From positions 124,001-188,000 of the forward strand of contig JAZGTN010000068.1 of assembly GCA_037783415.1 (NCBI GenBank): a stretch of 64,000 nucleotides of DNA, written 5' to 3'. This DNA is from Leptasterias polaris (taxonomy: Eukaryota; Echinodermata; Asteroidea; Forcipulatida; Asteriidae). This document shows, one piece after another, positions 1 to 10,600 of the stretch; positions within the stretch are counted from its first letter, which is position 1; each line of letters starts with the position of its first letter. The translations under genes and the position numbers were made by a program. Under the pieces are notes generated by a model. That model searched no databases. It was not told the origin of the DNA and saw only the letters and a program-made list of their open reading frames with translations.

Positions 1-446
1 GTCGTGCCCTTTTTAATAAAAAATCAACTGTTTTCAGTGTTGTCCAGAAGCGCAGGCTGTTGGCAATTTCACTAAAAACTTGTTTTACCCAGTTGACAAT
101 GATTTAAAAAACCCAAACTTTTCTACCCAAACGAAGCTGACACAAAACTGTCGGTCCTTTTCTTTACCTCAGACACTCTCCAGACACTCCTGGGAGAATG
201 ATTGACACTCCTATTGTGATCCAATTAGGTCTTATCTTAATCCTCTGCAGATTGTTATACATTGTTTTAGTTTGTAATACTCTTGCTTCACTCAAAAGAC
301 AAGCCGCATGTGTGGTGTCTTTGTGGTTTTATGGCATGGTTTTTTTACTTTTAGGAATGGGTATTTTGTTCTATCATGGTTCTATTAAACCTAGAAAGTG
401 CGTTGACATGTGCTGGCTGTAGCATGGAGGTAGAATTATACTTTTA

Positions 447-499
447 CAGTTTGTTTATGAATAAGATATGATTTATCAATATCTTATTCATGCAAACTG
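447..499. repeat. Short near-perfect hairpin
   Basis: Arms of about 21-23 nt, including 13 uninterrupted pairs (ATGAATAAGATAT with ATATCTTATTCAT) extended by CAGTTTG/CAAACTG, around a 9-nt loop. The size resembles a miRNA precursor, but an old foldback element is equally likely. Confidence 0.55.
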
Positions 500-1179
500 T
501 TTCATTGGGTTTACCACCCTAAGGGGAACCTCTGGCCAATTTTCAAATTGTTACAATTTTTTTTAAAGGGTATCCTAACTTTTTCAATAAAGATAGTATA
601 GTTTGAATCAATAATAAGAAAAGGCATGCACTATGGTTTTACTTTGGGTCACAAAAGGGCCTCGTGCCTTTTCTATTTTTACATTTTTGGCCTTGGTGCC
701 CTACCTACTGGCCTTGGTGCCCTTCAAAATTTGGCCTGCTCCAAGGCCAAAGTGGCCTTGCCCTAAAAAAATTGTAATTCCAGGCCTGACATTATTATTG
801 ATATGACATCTGTAATAAAGTCAACTGAACTTGGTATTTAATTGTGACGACACTTTCACAGCCTATCCTAAACATATCCTCAGGCCGACTGGTCTTGTGG
901 CGGCTTAAGGTATTTCATATCATTATTTTATTATCTGGATGATGGAGAGCATTCATAAATACACATTATTATTGGTATTTTTCATTCGTCGTCATAACAG
1001 AAGCGTTTTTATGATATTTGTATTTATTTGAGTTATTGCAATGATGTGGGATAAATTGTCACTTAAAATCCATCATCTCTGAGACAAGCTACATGTAGGT
1101 TGGTTTTCAACTTTGTCTTAACATCAGTGGGTTGGGTGTTTTTAAGTTGAAAAAGAAAAATTATTGAACAAAGAAAATT

Positions 1180-1252
1180 ACTGGAATGGGATTTTAATCT
1201 GCAACGTCCGGATTAAAACGTTGATACTTTACCAACTGAGCCATCTAGCCCT
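1180..1252 (-). mobile_element. tRNA-like SINE unit (317-bp family), diverged
   Basis: Reverse complement shows the A-box-like AGCTCAGTTGG region (mutated) and the GGGCTAGATGG acceptor-like start. Flanking sequence to about 1430, including ACTGACTGG, matches the rest of the 317-bp unit seen intact near 49.2-50.0 kb. Confidence 0.65.
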
Positions 1253-1505
1253 ATGATGGCAGTGTTTTATCACTATCTTTGTTCAAGGACCCAATCAGAA
1301 GCCATTCAACCTTAAACTCCTGTATAACCAGGGATCACAACCAAGTATATGATAAGTGGCAGTACAGGTATCACCTTGAGGGGATGCAACTTTTTTATTT
1401 CAAATATCAAGTAAAAACCACAAGCAAGGGAAACTGACTGGTAAATTTTGGTTTAAAAAAAGTATTGCTTGTCAAAATTGGCTCCTTTTTGATTCTTTGT
1501 TTCAG

Positions 1506-1638
1506 GGTGGAAGACCATGATGACTTGACCCCTATTTTCAACCGTCAGAGTGACATGTTGAAGACGACGTATGGAGATTACTTTTTAGCAGAGTTGATTG
1601 AATCTCAGGATGAAGATAACCATGCTATTATTGTTGAG
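1506..1638 (+). CDS. CFAP61: CFAP61 exon (first in window)
   Basis: Acceptor TTTCAG before 1506 and donor GTGAGC after 1638. It starts with one base completing an Arg codon, then [14 protein letters not shown] and [11 protein letters not shown], a highly conserved block of the CFAP61 N-terminal domain. It ends on a complete codon. Confidence 0.93.
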
Positions 1639-4600
1639 GTGAGCTGATATTCATATTCCACTCATCTTGTCATTGAAAACTCCCAGATGTTTTTTATCAT
1701 ACTGTTTTAAAACTACACTCAAATGACACGGCCAGTTTGAATCTTGAATCTTGCTTACTCATTTTATAGTTAATGATCTGACGTTTCATTCCTAGCAGAG
1801 TCTTTCTCGTAGGCTTTCTCTTGTTTAGCCTTTGAGAAAGACTCTGCTGGGGTCTAAACGACAGGCTCATTAACTATTAATGCATTTTTACCATAAGTCG
1901 TTTTGGTTGGTAAGAATTTGCAGCAGCTAATTAGTAATTATATTTTCTCATACTAATTTGTTTGTTACAAAAGCCTTTTTTATTTATTTTCTAACTGTTT
2001 GCTTTTATTTTAGTACTGAAATACTACCCATCAAGTACACTGGGATTGTGTTTAGGCTTGTCGACTTAGCCAACCGAAACAGTATTTCTGATACCTGGAA
2101 ATTGGTCATTAGCCAATTATCAGATTTCTAATCCGGAGAAAAAGCTGACAAATCCGAAACCATCTCCATAATTTTCTGGTGAAACTTTAACATGTTTGTC
2201 TACAATTTCTAGCTTCAAATGCATTTCTTGATATTTGTTGAAATTGTACAAAAGTTTTACCGACTAATGTTTTACTCATCAGTGTTTCCCCTCTACTGTT
2301 TCAAAGTTCAGTCTTTGTCTGTCTCTTGGTTTTTCTGAAAGAAAATGACCCAATGTTAAGGACATGAGGAAGCCACATTTTCAAACCATTGCTCAGACTT
2401 GATGGAGAAGAAAAAGTTATCTTGAAATTAATTTCACTGGACATTCCTGATGCTCCATGCCAAAACCAGGAACTTCCTGCCAAAACTGAAAACTAAGTTA
2501 ATCAAATAGATGAAATAAGAGCTCTCAAATAACACCTATAATTAGATCTTTTAAAGTAAGTATTTCTCAACATACAGAATGTTTAAGACATTACATTACA
2601 TTGATATCAATGCTGATGTTTCAGTTGTCTTCACTTTCAATGACATTTCACTTTGTCTGAGACGTGCCTGATTTCAGCATGGGGTGTCGCATACAGTGAG
2701 ACTTTCAAATTGGCATTGTTTTTTACCATGTTAGGGCGTGTGTAGACAAAATTATATGCAAAACAAGTAAAACAAACTGTGTTTTATTGTTGTTGAAATT
2801 ATTATCATTATTATTTATTTTGCCATCGATAAAAGAAAACAACATTAGGCAGTCAAAATTAGATAAAAATTTGCCCTCATGTGCTAAAAAATACTGTTCA
2901 ATTGATGTTCGATTATTGTGTTGATATTACCAGACGGAGGGCAGTGCAGTTGGATTCATGAGTATCTCTGGAGGTATTAACCTAGATCTACTGAGTAGGT
3001 GTTTTGAGTTGGGTCCATTCCACGGTCTGCGTAAACCACACCCAGAGGACGTCCTTGTGCCTCCTACACCGCCCCCTACAGGTTTGTATAGTGTGACCAC
3101 CGATATGTTTTACAACCACTTAGATCTTATTGCTAACATCTGTAAAAGAGTTTAACCATTCAATGCAGAACAGTTTGGCTTCTACACAAAAACAAAAAAC
3201 AAGGCAATTAATAAGATTTGAATAATCCTCACTTGAACTGGAAACTCTCCTTGGCACTCTGCCACCGTAAAGTTCACAACATCAGACTTTTGTTGATGGA
3301 GTAATAAACCATAATGGAAACTGACTGGGTGAATTTTAATTAATTTTGGTTGAGCTAAGAAACATTGACTGGAGCGAGATTTAAACCTCCCCGCGACCTC
3401 CAGATTAACATGACGCTCTACCAACTGAGCTATCTACTAGCTCCTGATGTTGGCGGTCTCCCTATTTTGTCAATATCTTTGTTTGGGGTGCCAGTCAGAA
3501 ACCATACAACCGCTAACTGCTGTATAACCAGGGATCACATCCAAGTTACAATACAGCATGGGAAGCGTCAGGAGAGGGGTCACCTTAAGGGAATACAGCT
3601 GTTTATTTCAAATATTAAGTAATAAACCGCAAGGGGAAAGGACTCAATAAATTGTAATTAATTTTTGTTGAAAAGTTGACTACGGAGCTTAATTTGAACC
3701 TGCGATCTCAGAATTAGTGTGCCGATGCCAACTGAGTTATCTTCTTTTTTTTCCCTTTTTTTTTTAGCTGAACAACCAGTCACAGCTGATGAGCATGAAG
3801 GTAGTCAGCAAGGACCAGACAAACCCATGTCCAGATCCAGCTCAATCTCCAGTAAGAAAGGTGAGTGTCTCAGACCAATAGAGGTGTGTCATACCACTCA
3901 TTATCGATCCTGTGCTTTGTCTTTAAGATCCAGTGTGGAGTGTCGTGGCCAAGCGGTCCAGTGCACCGGCCTCTAATTCAGAGCCCAATTTTATAGAGCT
4001 GCTTTAGGGCAGAAAGTACCTAAACACAACAAAGCTATGCTTACTATATATTAAGGTTACCAGCTAAACTACGATGTCACATGTGCCCAAGTTACTGTTA
4101 TCCAGCTAATTTTTGCTTAGCAGAAAATTTTTTGAAGCTATTTTTTTCTGCTTTTTAAGCAGCTCCATTTAAATTTGGATCTGGTGTTGTCGGAGTGTAG
4201 GTTCTGGTCCCGGTCATGGCACTTGTGTCCTTGATTGAGCAAGACGCATACAAATTGCTTTGTCCTTCATATGGGATGTAAAGCCACAGATCCTGTGCCT
4301 TGTGTAATGCAAAAAAATAAGTGAATAAATAAATAAATGTACTTATCACTAAGAGAAGGGACTTGCATTGTTGTTTCCAGCGTGCTGCAGATTCCACTGC
4401 ATTGCACAGGAAACCTTGACAAGAAAAGCATCTAATATTACCTAAAACACGGCTGTGCATACCTGTAAAGGTAAAAATAATAAGCAATTTGAGACACTGT
4501 TTGGGTGCGATAAAGTGCTGTATAAGGAGTAAACAATAGTTGACTGAATAGAGATTTGGATCAGTAAATGGTTGGTCCTTAATAAGAAGAGTATGGTTTT

Positions 4601-7600
4601 CTATCATAAAGAGTTTTAGTATTTCTGTAAAATTACATTAATGGTGATTTTTTCCTCATGGCAAGACTACAATAAGAAGATGATAGAAAACACGATTATC
4701 TACTGACAGTTTTGTTCGGCAATGTTCAGCTTGTTCTAAGCAACTGTTCTTTGGCAGCTTGTCACGGTGAAGCTTTGTTAGGAAACTGACCGGAAGTGGT
4801 CGGTTTTGTGAAGCCCGAGGTGGTTGTGGGTGTGATCAGTGGATCGTACACTTGACTGAGATTGTAGACCCCCCATTATGAAACCATCCTTAATAAAAAC
4901 ACTTTTAATTCACACATATAATTGTTAAATAAAATAAAAAACTCTTTTGACACAGAATTTGTGAAAATATTCTTTTAAAGCATGCGGTTCCCTTACGTAG
5001 ACATTAAGTAAGATTTTTAATTGGTATTTACATTAGGTGACAGCACCATACCAACTCCAGCCACTACAGTAAGACAAGGAAGCGGTAGTAAAGCCACACC
5101 TACTGGTACCCTTCCGTCAACACTGAGTACGCCTGCACAGCCTAAACCTGGAACCAGTGGTAAGCATCGGTTTAATAGACCCCCTTGCCTATTCTGCTCA
5201 CCCCCTGATGTCAAACAATGGAAACAAACAGCCAATGAGAGGCCTTCCTTTGACCTCAGTGATGGCACTGTTTGAGCTTGTGACGTCATATTCAAGGGGC
5301 TGTTTATATGAGGTCGTTCACACGTCGTACTAAAGTTGGTCTAAAGTTGGTCTAACTAACTTAGACCGGTTCTGGTTCAACTCTGTTGCGTCTGAACGCA
5401 AAAAAAGTTGGACCGGATCAGGTCTAAACCCCAAAACTTAGACCGTCCAGCGGGACGGTCTAAGTCTAAACCAGTTCGGGTTTATCTTTTAACACGGCGT
5501 GTGGACAGAATGACATCCGGTTTTCAAGTTAAGTCCTCCACGTGACTGTTGACCTGAAAGACGTCTTGCGTACGCCTCAACGAACACGAGTCGAAATGAG
5601 AGAAAGCGTGGTCTTTCGTTCGGGTTATTTCCATCTTGCTCACCTGTAATTTAGGTTCGTTTTCACAAAAATCTCTCTGAATACGATCGTGTATAAATTT
5701 GTAATAACGCTACATTTTCAGCCATGTCAGTTGGTTCCTGCTTGAAAATCAACACGTCAATAAACGTAGTGATCGGACGGTAAATTGGAGTAGCCTATCC
5801 AGAATTTTACAGATCACAAAAAATGCGTCAAACTCCAGACATCAATATACCAACACGTCACATGCACGTCTAAAATCTCCCAGATTGCCAATCCCCCCTA
5901 TTAAAACATTTAGCTCATAACGAATTTTCCTATTGGCCAATAATATCCATGTCCTACACATCAACCAATAGGAAAATTCGTTATTGGCTGCCTGGCAGAA
6001 ATACCTTCACGCACGTGATCTGTATACATGCAGTCAGTACATACATCCATGGAGGGCTACCTCCATGATACATCGATCCACAAAAACAAACGTTGAAAGT
6101 CATCACCACAAAGAAGAAGTGGAAATGCCAGCAGAAATACAAGGAAAAATATCATGCAAAATGGTCGTGTATAAGGAGTTCAAACAAGGAAATTATTGCG
6201 CATTTTGCAGTGTTTGCAGTGCCGATATCCTGTGGAAAAAAAGAATGGACGGGGGGACGAAACGAAAATAGCGACACTTCGGGACGATCGGATGGCATCA
6301 GGACATTTGAAAAAACACAATCTAAAAATGCGAGGTATTTAACACCCGCTCTGTATTAAAATTCCTGTTTAAAAAAATAAAACTGATTGCAAAATGTGAA
6401 TGTTTCCAGCGCTGGCAGTATAGACAGGGCCATGCGCGTGCTTTTGTGAATAAACCGGATGTTGTTGTGTTGGTCACAGTGCTGTTTGACCTCTTAAAAC
6501 CGAAGATAAACCGTATCGGGTTTAACTTCGAGCTGTCTGAAGAACGCAAGGTAGTTTTATTTTTACGACCACCCCCTGCTGCTCGTAAAGTTAAACCATT
6601 TCGGGTCTAACTTTAGTACGCTGTCTGAACATACCCTATGTTTGGTTTGGCTTGGTTTATTGCCAAAATAAAGCTGACTTTTTCATGAGTACAGCACTGG
6701 CAATGTGTTTACAATCTTGTAACTGTTTTGATGAGTTCTTAATTCAGGAACACATATGTCACTTGCTGGAAAAAAAACAACATTGCATTCAAACACTAAA
6801 CTTCAATAAGGGCAACAGGTATGTCATTTCCTGAAAATTCAGAAATTGTACTACGCTTGTTTGGCACCCTGTCAGTGAGTGTTTCAATGGATAAGGTGGC
6901 ATGCATGCAACACTCACTGAATGGAAATGCAAAATCCTAGTTATACATCGGTCATGTTTTTTAAAGGAATGAATATATCAGTAATTAAAGAACTATTTGC
7001 CAATTTTGTGATTTTAACCCATATTTCGCTTCATAAATGCAGTGACAAATTATCCAACTCTTAAATCACCAATAAGAAAAAGTGTGTTCTTTTGTCAAAC
7101 AATATTTCCAATACCGAAGTCATCTTTAATGTTGTATTGATCATAATCATCTGTCCACAACCAGTTTCCCAAATCCATCATACTCTTTTTGTTCACTTTC
7201 TCAGCCAGTGGAGTCGAGTCCGTAGATGTCAAGATTCAATCCAAGTTAAGTGATGTGCACATGGCAAGGTAAGCTTCTGCTCCTATACTGGCAAGAGATA
7301 CTGTCAAGATGCTACTACAAATTTCTCGTTGACATTCAGATTGGTGTTTTAAAAGTTGTTCTTCTTTTTGTTTGAGATGTTTACAAGATTCATGTCATTA
7401 TCTTGCGTATTTTTTGTTAACCAGTGTTGCCTCCTTGATGAGTGAACATGAAGATGCAGAATCGGTCAAGTCTACCGGGTCAAAGGTAACTAGGGCCCAA
7501 TTGCATGGTTCTCTGTCCTTACCGCGGAATTCCGTACTTATAGTCACCATTCTCTCTGAATTTCTGCGATTGTGCAAGCCGTGTAAGCAAAGGATACTTA

Positions 7601-10600
7601 GTAATGTGAAGATTGCATGCGCTGAGGCTACATTTCTTGCTTACCTGTGAAGAATGCTTAGTGTGTAGCGGAGCAGGTGTCAGGACACTTCGTACCTTTA
7701 CCTTTTCGTACCCGGGACACTTCGTACCTTTTACACGGTACGAAGTGACTTGGGACACTTCGTACCCTGGACACTTCGTACCGTCAGCCGAGTCACTTCG
7801 TACCTTCACACAAGACACTTCGTACCTTTCGTACCTCGAACTGATTATGTTATTTCTGCCTCGTTTCGAAGGGGTCGCGCTGCCAAAGAATCATTAATGA
7901 CCAGTTCTGACTAGACTCAATATGAATTGAGCACCAACTAACGATTTGTTGAATGTAAAAATTACAATACTTACAATTAACGCTTGAGGGCGCTGCGCGG
8001 GGCATTAATAATTAATGCAGTGGGGCATGCGATTAATAGCTTGTGTAATGACAAGTTATGGTGGTTCTTTGCTACAACTTTTGCGGAGACTTTGATCAGT
8101 TTAGGGACAGGACAGTTAATAAAATGAGAGTTAACCTAAAAAGAATACATTTAATAATGATTGAGTGTAATTATGAAATCATTTTTATTACGTGAAAGAT
8201 TGAAGCGAAGCAAAGTTCCTTCCAAAGGAATTCCTTCCTGAGAAGTGCATCCTCTCGTGTAAGACTTTGATCAATTTAGGGATGCATCATGAAACTGACA
8301 TGAAGGACAGTTAATTTAAAAAAATTGAAGCACCCTATTGTGATCAGACGAGTATGTAACCAATCAAGTCAGAAGTTAGGGTCTTTCGTAATGACAAAAC
8401 ATGACACGTTTAATGCCTACTGATGACTTTAATGACAATGGTCATGCCGTCAAAGTCTCCTTACCCCCGCCTAACCTTCTCACGTTTAATGACCCATTGT
8501 CTTGCCGCCAAAGTCTCCTTTCCACCACCTAAACATCACGCGTTTAATGACCCATTGTCATGCCGTCAAAGTCTCCTTACCACCGCCTAAACATCACGCG
8601 TTTAATGACCCACTGTCTTGCCGCCAAAGTCACACCGCTGTGAGTGCGTTCAATGAAGGACGTAATGATCCATTTAGCCTCGGAAAAACTGAAATGCTAT
8701 AAATGTCCTGTCATTAACTTAAAACCGTCACTTCAAGATCGGAGAATCAAGAATCAAGATCAAGACTCAAGAATCAAGAATCAAGACCAAGATCAAGACT
8801 CAAGAATCAAGAATCAAGACCAAGATCAAGACTCAAGAATCAAGAATCAAGACCAAGATCAAGACTCAAGAATCAAGACCAAGATCAAGACTCAAGATGG
8901 ACCAGTACCGCTACCCGTGCATCGTATGCTCTAAGCATGTTAGATCCAACCAACATGTGCTTGAGTGTGACCGATGTGAGCGGTGGCAGCACCGAACATG
9001 TAACACTGGGATCTCTCGGGAGGAGTATGTGGAGTTGATGTCAGTTTCGTGGAGCCCTGCTTGGATCTGCCAGCCATGTTCTGGTACTGACTCTGAGTTT
9101 TCCGATGTCCCAGTGGCTGAAAGCACTCGGCAGTCTGACCAGATCATGGCTGGGGATGACGAAATTTCATTCAACTTGAGTGAACATTTTGAAATCCCAC
9201 AGGTACAACAGGAGGACACGATAGCCGACCCAACTCTTCATGACGAACTCGAGGGATTGGGTGATGTTCCGGTGACAACCTTCAATATCGCCAAAGCAGG
9301 TACAGTGCGGGGCAAAGACATTTTGGTTGACTCCAATGGCTACACTTACACCAAGTGGAAGAAGGACCCCACTTCTGAATTCTCTTCATGGGTGTGCAGC
9401 TTGCGGAGTAAGACCCGACGATGTCCCGTATCAGTTCTCCAGCATGGCGTCAACTTCAGATTTGGGCGGCATCAAGACCACGTGCACCCTGCCACTGCCG
9501 GAGGAGAGGTTGCTGTTGCTGTCAAGGTTGCTGTCATGAAGGCGGCCAAGTACAACATCTTTCGCCCAGCCAGCGACATCGTTGAAGGTGTTTTGACAGA
9601 ACTGATCCCTCCCCGAGCTCCATTTGATTGTCCAAGACCTTCCAACCTAAAACGAGCTGCCAACAGAGCTCGTCAAAATCAACGCCCTCAAGAACCCATC
9701 GATCTGGCCTTCGATCTCATCATGGACAGCGTGCTGGAGGGATTTCTGCAGCATGACTTACATGTTGGGGACTCTCGCCACATCATCTTCTCGACAGCAG
9801 AGCAGATGTCGGCCCTAGACAGAGCGAGGACATGGTACCTCCTTGGAACATTCAAGATAGTGAAACGCCCATTCTACCAGCTCTTCACCATCCACGCAAT
9901 CGCCAAGGGTGATGCCGGGGAGCAGAAACAGGTACCATTGGCATACTGCTTCATGAGTAGCCGAACCAAAAGAGACTACAGACATGTACTCAAGACCTTC
10001 AAGCAGAGACTACCATCAGGAGGCCAGAACTTAGCCGAGGTTGTTGTTGACTTCGAGAGTGCTGTCTGGACAGCGGTTTGCCGGGTCTTCCCTCATGCAG
10101 CTGTCAAGGGGTGCTTGTTCCACTGGACTCAAGCAGTTTGGCGCCAGTGTCAAGCCCTTGGTCTGGTTGTGCCTTTCAAGACTAACGCTGCTGTACATGC
10201 ATACGTTGGCACTTCCATTTCTACCAGAAGAACACATCTCCAGAGCATTCCAGAACATTCAAGACAAGGCCAAGAATCCTGCAATCGTAGAGCTGTGCAG
10301 ATATGTAGAAAGGACATGGATTGCCAGTACCCAGTGGCAACCTGCATCATGGTCCGTTTTCAAGAGAAGCATCAGGACAAACAACGATGTCGAAGGTTGG
10401 CACCACAGGATCAACCAGAAGGCGGGCAACCATGGTGTCCACTTCTACAAGCTGCTTCAACTTCTGCACCGTGAATCATCCCTGGTGACCTTCCAAATCA
10501 AGCTCATCAAGGAGTCCAAGCTTCGGAGGTGTCAGCGCCAGAAGTACAAGAGACTGCAAGGGCAGGTGTTTGCGCTCTGGGATCAGTACGAGTCCGGGCG

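Larger units (their letters stand above)
1..1505. other. CFAP61 intron sequence, no exon recognised
   Basis: AT-rich intron upstream of the first visible CFAP61 exon. It holds a small perfect hairpin (447-499), a stretch with repeated GGCCTTGGTGCCC motifs at about 690-760 that recurs diverged near 30000-30070, and a minus-strand copy of the tRNA-like SINE at about 1180-1252. No CFAP61 exon for the preceding part of the protein was found. Confidence 0.5.

Noticed and set aside
198..422. 74-residue hydrophobic ORF with a stretch resembling the first helix of cation/proton antiporters
   Set aside because: The resemblance is limited to about 20 hydrophobic residues, no downstream exons follow and it lies in a CFAP61 intron. 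Chance is the simpler reading.
4155..4607. 150-residue minus-strand ORF
   Set aside because: It overlaps SINE and MITE sequence and shows no domain.
8644..8934. [15 protein letters not shown] ORF upstream of the MULE transposase
   Set aside because: Produced by the 33-bp minisatellite (a multiple of three) and in a different frame from the transposase, with no other evidence of coding.
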